Shown here: piece after piece, positions 37,336 through 45,970 of the stretch
Position numbering within the stretch: position 1 is the first letter of the stretch
How the letters are laid out: each line of letters begins with the position of its first letter
The notes under the pieces: generated by a model
Told to the model about the DNA's origin: nothing
What the model saw: only the letters and a program-made list of their open reading frames with translations
The model's database searches: none
Made by a program: the position numbers and the translations under genes
Assembly (NCBI GenBank): GCA_016182795.1
Contig: JACPFW010000005.1
Span: 101,064-165,063 of the forward strand
DNA from: Gemmatimonadota bacterium
Lineage (GTDB): Bacteria; Gemmatimonadota; Gemmatimonadetes; Gemmatimonadales; Gemmatimonadaceae
Reading direction: 5' to 3'
DNA length: 64,000 bases

Positions 37336-40128
37336 CTACTTCGCGAGTGCGGCGGATCGCCGCACGCCGGTGCCGCCACGCGGCGGCGGCACATCCAGCG
37401 CTTCCTGTACGATGCGACCCTGTTCGTCGGCGTGGGCCTTGGGGTAGCCCTCGGCTGGGCTCGCCCGCTCCGGTCGACCAATGTAGCGAATGACCAGCGC
37501 ATTGCCCGCGGCCACACGAAGACGCGGTGCGACAAAGCTCCACGCCCCCATGTTCTTTGGCTCTTCCTGCACCCACGCCACCTCGTCGATGTTGGGATAC
37601 AGGTCGACGACCCGTGACACCTCATCGAGCGGCCACGGATACAACGCCTCCACGCGCACGACCGCCACGTGATCGCCCGGCTCCTTGGCGACGAGATCGT
37701 AGTACACCTTGCCGGTGCAGAAGACGAGTCGGCGCACCGACTCGCGCTTGGCGTCACCGTGCGGATCGTCGATCACCGGACGGAACGTCCCCGTCGCGAG
37801 GTCTGCAATCCGCGACGCCGCCTGCGGTAGACGCAGCAGCGACTTGGGCTGCATCAACACCAGCGGCCGCCGCGGGCGGCGCGTCGCCTGCCAGCGCAGC
37901 AGATGGAAGTACTGCGCCGGCGACGATGGATACGCGACCATCATGTTGTTCTCGGCGCACAACTGAAGAAAGCGCTCGAGCCGCGCGCTTGAATGCTCGG
38001 GACCCTGCCCCTCGTACCCGTGCGGCAGCAGCAACACGAGCCCGCTGTCCTGTCCCCATTTGGCGCGGTCAGCGACGATGAACTGGTCGATCATCGGCTG
38101 CGCCACATTCACGAAATCGCCGAACTGTCCTTCCCACAGCGTGAGCGTGTCGGGCGCGGCCACGCTGAAGCCGTATTCGAATCCCATTACCGCCAGCTCG
38201 CTGAGGGCGGAGTTGTGGATCTCGAGCGTGGCGGTCGCGCCAGGGAGGTGCTGCAGCGGAACGTACTTGCGGCCGTTCTTCACGTCGCTGAGCACGGCGT
38301 GACGGTGCGAGAACGTACCGCGCTCGGCGTCCTGACCGGTGATGCGCACCGTCGTGCCGGCGGTGATGAGCGATCCAAACGCCAGCGCCTCGGCGTGCCC
38401 CCAGTCGATGCCGCCGGTCTCGCCGATCGCCTCGCGGCGGCGCTCCAACTGCTTGGCCAGGCGCGGATGCGGCGAGAAATCCGTGGGATACTGCAACAGC
38501 TGCTCATTGATGGCCGCGAGCGCTTCCACGCGCACCGCGGTGTCCGCCACGGGCGGACACTCGGGCGGCTGGTGGTCGGATTCATGGCCATGCGCCGCGT
38601 CGCCGACACCGCGCGGCATTGCGGCGTGGATCGCCTGAAGCCGCTCGGCGACCGCCCGCTCCGCCTGATCGACGTCGGCCGCCGACGCGATGCCCTCGGC
38701 GATGAGCCGCTGACCCCACACCTGCCGCGGCGTCGGGTGCGCCTTGATGCGCGCGTACAGCACGGGCTGCGTGTAGGTGGGCTCGTCGCCCTCGTTGTGC
38801 CCGTGCCGGCGGTAGCCGACGAGGTCAATGAGGAAGTCGCGCTTGAACTGCTGGCGGTACGCCACCGCTATGCGCATCGCGGCGACACACCCTTCCGCGT
38901 CGTCGGCGTTGACGTGGATCACCGGGATCTCAAAACCCTTGGCGAGATCACTCGCGTACCGGGTCGACCGTGAATCGGTGGGATCGGTGGTGAAGCCCAC
39001 CTGATTGTTGACGATGATGTGCAGCGTGCCACCGACCGAGAAGCCAGCCAGCCTCGACAAGTTGAGCGTCTCGGCCACGATCCCCTCACCCGGGAACGCG
39101 GAGTCGCCGTGGATGCAGATGGGGATCACCATCCGCTCATCGCGCTCGAGCGGATTGTTCGCCCGGCGTTGCTCGGCACGGGCGAGCCCCATCAGCACGG
39201 GATTCACAACCTCCAGGTGGCTGGGGTTCGGCACCAGCGATACGTCCACGGTCGCGCCGTTGGCCACGACCTTTCGCCCCTCGAAGCCCAAGTGGTACTT
39301 CACGTCGCCGGTCGACGTGCCTTCGAGATGGTCGTGGCGTCCCTCGAACTCGGCAAAGACCTGCTCAAATGGCTTGCCAAGGATGTGCGTGAGCACACTG
39401 AGCCGGCCGCGGTGCGCCATGGAGATGGCGACGTGGCGCACGCCGTCCGCGGCCGCCTCGTCGATCGCCGTGTCGAGCATCGGGACGAGGGCATCGGTCC
39501 CTTCGATGGAAAAGCGCTTGTACCCGACATACGCCTTGCCGAGAAAGCGCTCGAACCCGTCGACCTCGGACAGTCGGCGCAGCACGGCGAGCTTCTCGTC
39601 GGCGGTCATCGGGCGGGTGAGCAGCTCCGAGGTGAACACCGAGCGGAACCACTGCCGCTCCTCTTCGGAGCCGCAATGCACGAACTCGACGCCAAGGTTG
39701 CGTGTGTAACGGAACATGAGTCGTTCCGCCACGTCGCGCGCCGTGTTCAGATGCGGGAAATCAATGGACGCGCCACTGACGAGGTCGAGGTCGGCGTCGG
39801 TGATGCCATAGTGTTCGAGCTTCAGTTCCAGCGCGCCGGGCGGCGGCGTGCCAAGCGGATCGAGCTGCACGGCGAGGTGCCCGAACCGGCGGATGGCGGA
39901 CACATATCGCGCAACGCCGGCGACGCGGCGGGCAAATTCCTGTTGGTCCGCCGGCGTCGCGCCAGCGGCGGGTCTCGCGGAAGCACCGGCCTGGGTCCCG
40001 CCGAGCGCCTCGGCCATCCGGAAGAACTGGCGGAACGACTCGTCAACCGAGTTTGGATCGCGGCGGTAGGCTTCGAACTGCTCCTCGATATAACCGTCGT
40101 TGAAGACGGAGGTCACTGGGAGGCTCAT
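37336..40128 (-). CDS. sucA: 2-oxoglutarate dehydrogenase E1 component
   Basis: 930 residues, normal for SucA/OdhA. TPP/Mg site GDSAFPGEGIVAETLNLS and NNQVGFTTDPTDSRS, plus YEGQGPEHSSARLERFLQ in the transketolase-like domain and IVANSQKA-like C-terminal order. N-terminal helical segment YIEEQFEAYRRDPNSVDESF is the E2-contact region typical of Gram-negative E1. Catalyses oxidative decarboxylation of 2-oxoglutarate; sucB and lpd are not in the window. TAGATT lies 9 nt before the ATG. First gene of the seven-gene run. Confidence 0.97.
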   Translation of the reverse strand: MSLPVTSVFNDGYIEEQFEAYRRDPNSVDESFRQFFRMAEALGGTQAGASARPAAGATPADQQEFARRVAGVARYVSAIRRFGHLAVQLDPLGTPPPGALELKLEHYGITDADLDLVSGASIDFPHLNTARDVAERLMFRYTRNLGVEFVHCGSEEERQWFRSVFTSELLTRPMTADEKLAVLRRLSEVDGFERFLGKAYVGYKRFSIEGTDALVPMLDTAIDEAAADGVRHVAISMAHRGRLSVLTHILGKPFEQVFAEFEGRHDHLEGTSTGDVKYHLGFEGRKVVANGATVDVSLVPNPSHLEVVNPVLMGLARAEQRRANNPLERDERMVIPICIHGDSAFPGEGIVAETLNLSRLAGFSVGGTLHIIVNNQVGFTTDPTDSRSTRYASDLAKGFEIPVIHVNADDAEGCVAAMRIAVAYRQQFKRDFLIDLVGYRRHGHNEGDEPTYTQPVLYARIKAHPTPRQVWGQRLIAEGIASAADVDQAERAVAERLQAIHAAMPRGVGDAAHGHESDHQPPECPPVADTAVRVEALAAINEQLLQYPTDFSPHPRLAKQLERRREAIGETGGIDWGHAEALAFGSLITAGTTVRITGQDAERGTFSHRHAVLSDVKNGRKYVPLQHLPGATATLEIHNSALSELAVMGFEYGFSVAAPDTLTLWEGQFGDFVNVAQPMIDQFIVADRAKWGQDSGLVLLLPHGYEGQGPEHSSARLERFLQLCAENNMMVAYPSSPAQYFHLLRWQATRRPRRPLVLMQPKSLLRLPQAASRIADLATGTFRPVIDDPHGDAKRESVRRLVFCTGKVYYDLVAKEPGDHVAVVRVEALYPWPLDEVSRVVDLYPNIDEVAWVQEEPKNMGAWSFVAPRLRVAAGNALVIRYIGRPERASPAEGYPKAHADEQGRIVQEALDVPPPRGGTGVRRSAALAK

Positions 40129-40137
40129 AAGAGTAGG

Positions 40138-40143
40138 AATCTA
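40138..40143 (-). promoter_or_regulatory. Candidate -10 box (TAGATT) of the sucA operon
   Basis: TAGATT on the minus strand is 9 nt before the sucA ATG. No Shine-Dalgarno sequence lies between it and the start, which fits a leaderless or nearly leaderless transcript for the whole run. Confidence 0.35.
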
Positions 40144-40194
40144 ATCAGGTTCGGCGCGATTTGAGAGCGGAACGACGCCTCCGCTCCCGCCAAA

Positions 40195-40217
40195 CGCCCG
40201 TTTGCGGCGTGCGGGCG
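40195..40217 (-). terminator. Possible weak hairpin after the Ser/Thr kinase gene
   Basis: A 6-bp stem (40195-40200 with 40212-40217) with an 11-nt loop directly follows the kinase stop on the minus strand. It is short and lacks a U-tract, so read-through into sucA cannot be excluded. Confidence 0.3.
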
Positions 40218-42275
40218 CTACCCGATTGACGCGAGGAGGTCGTGCAGCGCCGCCGCGCTGGACGGACGGCCATCGCGATCGGTGGAGAGCAGGCGCATCA
40301 CCAGGCCGTCAAGCGCCGGCGGGACTTCGTCGTTCCACCCCGAAGGCGGCTTCGGCGTTTCCTCAAATACCTTGGCGATGAGGGTGATGGCCGAGTCCGA
40401 CTCATGCGGCGGGTGTCCGGTGAGGCACTCATACAGCACGCAGCCGGCGGCGTAGAGGTCCGCGCGACCGTCGATCTCGCTCCCCATGAGCTGTTCCGGC
40501 GCCATGTACGCCGGCGTACCAATCAGCATGCCGGCCTGCGTCATGCCGCTGTCCTTCGCGGCGAGGCGGGCGATGCCAAAGTCCATCACCTTGATCACGC
40601 CGTCAGGCTCGACCACGATGTTGGCCGGCTTGATATCGCGGTGGATCACCCCCTGCTCGTGCGCCACCTCGAGCGCGCGGCACAGCTGCTTGCCCACGGC
40701 GAGCGCGACGCTCAACGGCAGGCGACCGCGATCGCGGATAAGCTGCTTGAGCGAGGTCCCTTCCACGTACTCCATCGTGATGAAGTAGACGCCGCTGTGC
40801 TCCCCCAAATCGTGCGTACGCACGACGTTGCGGTGCGAGATGCGCCGCGCGAGCCGGATTTCGCTTTTGAACCGCTCCAGCGCCGACGGGTCCGCGTTCA
40901 GGAACTCGTGCCGCAGCGTCTTGATGGCAATGACCTCGCCCAGTTCGGTGTCCATCGCCTTGAACACCGAGCCCATGCCGCCGACGCCGAGCACTTCCTT
41001 GACGTCGTACCGGCCGGCGAACCGCGTCCCCGGCGTCACGCCCGCGTCGCGCGCTGCCTGCTGGATGGACGACCGCATCTGCGCGAGCTGCACCGTCATG
41101 GCGTCGGCCGTGGCGCCGCCGGAGAGGAATGCCACCATGGCGTGCTTCTCGCGCAGGTCGTGGAGCATCGCCCGAATGGCGTCGGCCAGCCGGCCAATCT
41201 CATCGGCCCCTGAAACCGTGATGTCGGCGGCATAGTCGCCATCGGCGGCACGCCGTGTCGCCTCCACCAGCGCGCCCACCGGGCGCGTGATCTGCCGCGC
41301 CACGGCGGCGGCGGCCAGCGCGGCAAGCAGCAGACCCGCGATTCCTCCGAAGAGGATCGTGTTGCGCAGGCGCCGGAAGGCGGCAAACTCGGCGTCGCGG
41401 TTGCGCAGGATGAGGAGTCCGCCGTACTCGGCGCCGGACGCCGAACGGAGCGGCTCCGCCAGCGCCACGTAGTGCTCGCCGCCAATCATCGGATTGGTGC
41501 GCATCGCCGTGCGAGCTTCGGTCGTATCGTCCGGCGCCGCGTCGGCCGCGGGCGGCATGTCGCGGATGAGCGTTTCGAGGTCGTTGGTGCGCTCGAGCGT
41601 CCCCGCGAAGAACCGCGCCGCGCCCGACTGTTGCCGCACGAAGAAGGCGACGTCCACCGCTCCCTGCGCATTCTGCCGAATGCGGCGGGCGACCGCGGAA
41701 TCCACCGGCGTCACCGCCATGAGGACGCCGAGAAGGGCGCCCGTCCCGGCGCCCTTCTCGTCGGAGGCCTGGAAGATTGGCACCGTAACCGCCTGCGCCA
41801 CCGCCGAGTCGCCAATCACGATGAACCCGCGCGACGGCTGGCGCTGCAGCGCCGAGAGCACGAGCGCCGAACCGGTCAGCGTGTCGGCCGCCGCGCCGGG
41901 GTCATCGCTCTTGGCCAAACGCACGCCGTTCGCGTCGATGATCTGCGTCCACAGCGCCCCGAGCTGTCTGGCCGCTTCCTGCGACTGGTCGAGCATGCTG
42001 CCGAAATCGCGCTTCGGCAGCAGGGCTCGGAAACTCGAGTTCTGTACGAATACCTCGGCGCCCCCCTGCAGCGTGCTGGCGCGCGCCGTCAGCAACTGGA
42101 GCGCCTGTTCGCGCGTCGCGCGCAGGGCGCGGTCGACCGAGACGTCCGCGGTACGGCCGGCCTCAATCGCGGTCAGGGCCAGCGTCGTCGCGAGCACAGC
42201 GGTGACGACCGCCGCGATACCGAGGAAGATCCGCCAGGCCAGCGACCCGCGCGAAAGGGTGAAGTACGGCAGCAT
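40218..42275 (-). CDS. Receptor Ser/Thr protein kinase with extracytoplasmic sensor and HAMP
   Basis: 685 residues. One helix near residues 14-36, an extracytoplasmic domain of about 260 residues (Cache-like length and pattern), a second helix (IAGLLLAALAAAAVARQI), a HAMP domain (PVGALVEATRRAADGDYAA), then a Hanks-type kinase. Kinase motifs: VLGVGGMGSVFKAMD, AIKTL (Lys), HRDIKPANIVVE (catalytic Asp), VMDFGIAR (Mg), GTPAYMAPEQLMG. The sensor comes before the kinase, an order usual for histidine kinases and unusual for bacterial Ser/Thr kinases. It follows the cupredoxin-like gene by 4 nt. Confidence 0.92.
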   Translation of the reverse strand: MLPYFTLSRGSLAWRIFLGIAAVVTAVLATTLALTAIEAGRTADVSVDRALRATREQALQLLTARASTLQGGAEVFVQNSSFRALLPKRDFGSMLDQSQEAARQLGALWTQIIDANGVRLAKSDDPGAAADTLTGSALVLSALQRQPSRGFIVIGDSAVAQAVTVPIFQASDEKGAGTGALLGVLMAVTPVDSAVARRIRQNAQGAVDVAFFVRQQSGAARFFAGTLERTNDLETLIRDMPPAADAAPDDTTEARTAMRTNPMIGGEHYVALAEPLRSASGAEYGGLLILRNRDAEFAAFRRLRNTILFGGIAGLLLAALAAAAVARQITRPVGALVEATRRAADGDYAADITVSGADEIGRLADAIRAMLHDLREKHAMVAFLSGGATADAMTVQLAQMRSSIQQAARDAGVTPGTRFAGRYDVKEVLGVGGMGSVFKAMDTELGEVIAIKTLRHEFLNADPSALERFKSEIRLARRISHRNVVRTHDLGEHSGVYFITMEYVEGTSLKQLIRDRGRLPLSVALAVGKQLCRALEVAHEQGVIHRDIKPANIVVEPDGVIKVMDFGIARLAAKDSGMTQAGMLIGTPAYMAPEQLMGSEIDGRADLYAAGCVLYECLTGHPPHESDSAITLIAKVFEETPKPPSGWNDEVPPALDGLVMRLLSTDRDGRPSSAAALHDLLASIG

Positions 42276-42279
42276 CGCG

Positions 42280-42978
42280 CTAGTACCGGTCCTTGCCCGT
42301 GCTGGTGTACTCCTTGCCGAACTTGTTCTTGTGGGCCGCCACCACGAAGCCGCGGGCGTCGAGCGCGGACGACAAGTCGGTCAATCCCGAGGCAGGAACG
42401 TCGATCTTGGCAACCACTTCGCTCGCGCGCTCGTGCCACGCGTGCAACTCATAGGCGCCGGCGGGCACGCCGGGGATGCTCCAGCGGCCGTCATTGCCCG
42501 CCAGCGTGTGGTACGGCGTCGGCACGACGACCACGAACGCCGACATGCGCGAGTGGATGTTGCAGTAGATCGGAAACGCGCCCGGCTTGCGAAACGTCGC
42601 GGCCCGCGACACGCCGTTGGGATACGTGCCGAGATCGAAGGCCGCCCCCGCTGCCGTTGAGAAGATGTTGTGGCTGAACGGATCCTGATTCGGGTATTCC
42701 ACCGCACTGCCCGGCGTGATCACCCGCACGTGCGGCGTGAACTCCTTGCCCGTCATGGCAATCGGCACCTTCGTCGTCCCGTAACGAAGCGAACGGCCGT
42801 CCGCTGGCAGCAGGTAAATGACGGTATTCCCCATATCCTTGGTCGACGCGCCCGGTCGCTCCACAATGGACACTCGTCCGCTCACCGCGCCCTGGGCAGA
42901 CGTCGGCATCGGGAGGGCGCACCCGAGGAGGGCGGCGACCACCAGAGGCCATTGCCGATTGCGTTGACGGTGCGTCAT
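42280..42978 (-). CDS. Secreted cupredoxin-like protein (methylamine-utilization type)
   Basis: 232 residues from the ATG at 42978; the open frame runs 185 codons further but over the porin gene. Signal peptide ending near TSAQG. A cupredoxin core with type-1 copper ligands is suggested by DPFSHNIFST (His) and YCNIHSRMSAFVVVVP (Cys, His, Met), as in plastocyanin. A C-terminal carboxypeptidase-regulatory-like part follows (GRWSIPGVPAGAYELHAWH). Periplasmic. Coupled with the receptor kinase, so it could deliver a redox or metal signal; that is inference. Confidence 0.8.
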   Translation of the reverse strand: MTHRQRNRQWPLVVAALLGCALPMPTSAQGAVSGRVSIVERPGASTKDMGNTVIYLLPADGRSLRYGTTKVPIAMTGKEFTPHVRVITPGSAVEYPNQDPFSHNIFSTAAGAAFDLGTYPNGVSRAATFRKPGAFPIYCNIHSRMSAFVVVVPTPYHTLAGNDGRWSIPGVPAGAYELHAWHERASEVVAKIDVPASGLTDLSSALDARGFVVAAHKNKFGKEYTSTGKDRY

Positions 42979-43012
42979 GCTTGAGTATCCGGAATATTGA
43001 CAGGGCCACGTT

Positions 43013-44311
43013 ATGACAATGCGAACTCTTCGGTCAAGCGCTCGGATCCGGCACGCCATCGGTGTGGCGGTGGTTTCGGCTGCCCTCGTCACACCGGTGG
43101 CCGGGCAGAAGCCGGATAGCACCAAGCTCGCCCTCGACTCGCTCGCCGCTCGCGTCGAGCGTGCCGAAGAGACCATCGAGATGCTCCGGCAGCAACTGGC
43201 GGCCCAGGGCGAGTCGGCGGTGAAGTCGAAGTCCGGAATGACGGTCGAACTGAACGGCCGGATCCTGATGAACGCGTTTGCCAACACCCGTCGCGTCAAC
43301 AACTCCGATGCACCAACGACGGTGCGGTCCGACACGTCGGGCGGCCCGCCCAACGGTGGCGCCGGCATGGAGATCCGCCAGACCACGCTCGGCTTGGCGG
43401 TGACTTCGCCCAACGTGCTCGGGGCGCACTTTCTTGGCGACCTCGACGTCGATTTCTTCGGCGGGCAGGTGTCGACGATCGGTGGACGCACGATGCCGCT
43501 CATCCGTCTGCGCACCGCGCGCGCCATCCTCACCTGGCCGCACGCTGAGCTGCTGGTCGGTCAGGAGCAGCCGCTGGTCTCTAACCTGAACCCCGTGTCG
43601 CTCGCCGGCGTCGGCACCCCCGATTTCTCGGCCTCGGGCAACCTGTGGTACTGGATGCCGCAGGTACGGGTGACCGTGGAACGCCCGGGCGCGGTGCGAC
43701 TCGGCTTCTCCGGCGCGATCATTGCGCCGATGACCGGCGAGCCGGTTGGCACCTTCGACACCGACTTCGACGCGGCGGAGCGCTCACGTCGCCCATTTTT
43801 CGAAGGACGCCTGCGCCTGCGTTGGGGATCGGAGGACTCACAGGCGGAAGTCGGCGTCGGATTCCATCAGGGCTGGCTCGCGCCAACGCGCGATTCGCTG
43901 CTCTCCAACGATGCGCTCACGCTCGACGCGCTCATTCCGCTGGGTCCGCGCGTTGAAGTGCGCGGCGAGGCATTCAGCGGTCGCGGCATGCGCGTGCTCG
44001 GCGGCGGCCAGGTCGGCCAGCTCTATGGCCGAGGCGGTGTGGTGGTGCGCGGCACCGGCGGTTGGGGACAGGTGAACGTGAAGCCGACGTCCCGTCTGCT
44101 CGTCGGCGCCGGCATGGGCTACGACGACCCCAAGGATTCCGAGTTGCCCGCCACCGGCCGACTCAAGAACGCCACCACCGAGATGCACGCCATCGCGCAT
44201 CCGGGCGGTCCGCTCGTGCTGAGCCTCGAATGGCGTCGCACCACGACGACCTTCACGGCGCGGTCGTGGACGAATGACCATCTGAACATCGGAATCGGCT
44301 TCGAGTTCTGA
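43013..44311 (+). CDS. Outer-membrane porin, DcaP-like
   Basis: 432 residues with a signal peptide (cleaved near VAGQK), a short periplasmic coiled coil (LAARVERAEETIEMLRQQLA), then repeated amphipathic beta-strands and a terminal aromatic residue (NIGIGFEF), the usual Omp C-terminal signature. The layout matches DcaP-like trimeric porins. Two starts are possible (43013 and 43019). Divergent from the cupredoxin gene with only 34 bp between them, so their promoters must overlap. Confidence 0.82.
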   Translation: MTMRTLRSSARIRHAIGVAVVSAALVTPVAGQKPDSTKLALDSLAARVERAEETIEMLRQQLAAQGESAVKSKSGMTVELNGRILMNAFANTRRVNNSDAPTTVRSDTSGGPPNGGAGMEIRQTTLGLAVTSPNVLGAHFLGDLDVDFFGGQVSTIGGRTMPLIRLRTARAILTWPHAELLVGQEQPLVSNLNPVSLAGVGTPDFSASGNLWYWMPQVRVTVERPGAVRLGFSGAIIAPMTGEPVGTFDTDFDAAERSRRPFFEGRLRLRWGSEDSQAEVGVGFHQGWLAPTRDSLLSNDALTLDALIPLGPRVEVRGEAFSGRGMRVLGGGQVGQLYGRGGVVVRGTGGWGQVNVKPTSRLLVGAGMGYDDPKDSELPATGRLKNATTEMHAIAHPGGPLVLSLEWRRTTTTFTARSWTNDHLNIGIGFEF

Positions 44312-44331
44312 CGCGGGCGACGAACGCCCAG

Positions 44332-44805
44332 TTACGGCAGCACCAGCTCCACGGCGTCGCCAACGCGCAGTTCGCCGTCGCCGCGCACCCGCGCGTAGAC
44401 CCGGCTCCATCCGGGATGCAACTGCTGCGAGATGCGGTTGGAGTTCTCGTCCGCAAACGACGGACGGATGCTCTTGCACGGCGACGCGTAGCCCGTGACT
44501 TCGAACGTCAGGGCGCCGACCAGCAGGGTCGTGCCCGGCACGACGTCGTCCCAGTCGAGCCCGCGGATCGTGAGGTTCTCCCCCGTGGTGCCCGGGGCGA
44601 TCGCGTGTCCGTCGCGCAGCAGCGCCTCGATGCGCTCCGCCGAATAGAGGCACAGCGCGCGGTCAGGCCCCCCGTGATGCCGCAGGTCGCGCTGGCCGTC
44701 CCCATCGAGGCCGCCGGCTCCGACCCGCGCGAACGGCACCGGCAACTTGGGCACGCCGCCGCGAGACACGTTGATTGAGACGATCTCGCCACGATTACCG
44801 GCCAT
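44332..44805 (-). CDS. MOSC domain protein
   Basis: 157 residues. MOSC features: LDGDGQRDLRHHGGPDRALCLY, PGTTGENLTIRGLDWDDV, and the conserved cysteine in GYASPCKSI. MOSC domains carry sulfur or bind molybdenum cofactor (YiiM/YuaD-like small proteins). The start overlaps the RNA methyltransferase stop by 11 nt, making it the last gene of an msrP-led unit. Confidence 0.92.
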   Translation of the reverse strand: MAGNRGEIVSINVSRGGVPKLPVPFARVGAGGLDGDGQRDLRHHGGPDRALCLYSAERIEALLRDGHAIAPGTTGENLTIRGLDWDDVVPGTTLLVGALTFEVTGYASPCKSIRPSFADENSNRISQQLHPGWSRVYARVRGDGELRVGDAVELVLP

Positions 44806-45970
44806 CCGAGGGCACCTCCGCAGTCACGAGACGGACGGGGATGCCCCCGTTCTTCGTCTTCCATTGTTCCGTAAATGGCAGGCGCACCTGTCGCTCGAGA
44901 TCACGTTCGGCGCTCAGCATCGCCAGCCGCCACCCCGGCGCCTGCGCGCGCGCCACGTTGCCCAGTTGAGCGAAGAGATTGCGCAGCGGCCCCTTGTCGC
45001 CCACGCGAACGCCGTACGGCGGGTTCACCAGAATCACTCCTGCGTCTCCGCTCACGCGCAGCGCGCTCACCGACTGCTGCGCGAGAGTAATGTCGATCGC
45101 CACCCCGGCGCGCTCGGCGTTGGCCCGCGCGGCGGCCATGGCGCCGGCATCACGATCCGATGCGCTGATCGCCACGCCGGCAGCCGGCAGTTCGGCGGCG
45201 CGCGCCAACTTCTGTTCCGCCGACCATGCCGCCGCATCGTGCCCGGGCCACTGCTCAAACGCGAACGACCGATCCCGTCCCGGCGCCAGGCGACGCGCAA
45301 GCATTGCCGCCTCGATCGCAATCGTTCCCGATCCGCACATTGGATCGACGAGCGGCGTGCGGCCGTCCCACCCCGCGCCAAGCAGCATCGCGGCGGCGAG
45401 TGTCTCGCGCAGCGGCGCCTTGGCCGTCGCCAGTCGGTATCCGCGACGATGCAGCAGCGCGCCGGACGTATCGGCGCTCAGCAGCAGCTGGTCGCGAAAG
45501 AGCCTCACGATGAACAGTTGCTCGGTGCCATCGCCATCGTCGTCATCATCGGTGCGGGCGCCCGTCGACACCATCACGCCAGGCACGCGGGCCTCGAGCG
45601 CGTCGGCCAGCCGCTGGGCCACGGCACCCGAGTGGTAGAGGCGCGACTTGCGGCACGTGACGCGGAACCGGACGCGTCGGCCGCGCGAGACCACCGTCTC
45701 CCACGCCACGCGCTTGGCGTGCTTCTCGAGATCGGCGAACGTGAGCGCCTTGAACTGCGCCAGCCGCACCACGACACGGCTCGCCGTGCGCAGGTGCAGG
45801 TTGGCGCGCATCACGTCGCGCGGCGTGAGCAGCGCCTCCACCGCCCCCGGCTCCTCGCCGGAGGCCACGACGCCGAGCGCCGCAAGTTCCTGCCGCGCCA
45901 GCCGTTCGAGGCCGGGCGCCGTGATGATCAGCGCGTCACGCGCTGCGGCCGGAGATGGTCGCGGTGGCAT
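44795..45970 (-). CDS. RlmL-type rRNA/tRNA methyltransferase with THUMP domain
   Basis: 391 residues from the ATG at 45970, which lies 35 nt inside msrQ; this is the only start that keeps the complete N-terminal domain. The N-terminus (DALIITAPGLERLARQELAAL) and following 110 residues form a THUMP-like RNA-binding domain with an Asp-rich loop (TDDDDDGDGT). The methyltransferase domain has DPMCGSGTIAIEAAML and catalytic NPPYGVRVGD. Family members make N2-methylguanosine in 23S rRNA or tRNA. Cytoplasmic. Confidence 0.9.
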   Translation of the reverse strand: MPPRPSPAAARDALIITAPGLERLARQELAALGVVASGEEPGAVEALLTPRDVMRANLHLRTASRVVVRLAQFKALTFADLEKHAKRVAWETVVSRGRRVRFRVTCRKSRLYHSGAVAQRLADALEARVPGVMVSTGARTDDDDDGDGTEQLFIVRLFRDQLLLSADTSGALLHRRGYRLATAKAPLRETLAAAMLLGAGWDGRTPLVDPMCGSGTIAIEAAMLARRLAPGRDRSFAFEQWPGHDAAAWSAEQKLARAAELPAAGVAISASDRDAGAMAAARANAERAGVAIDITLAQQSVSALRVSGDAGVILVNPPYGVRVGDKGPLRNLFAQLGNVARAQAPGWRLAMLSAERDLERQVRLPFTEQWKTKNGGIPVRLVTAEVPSDGR

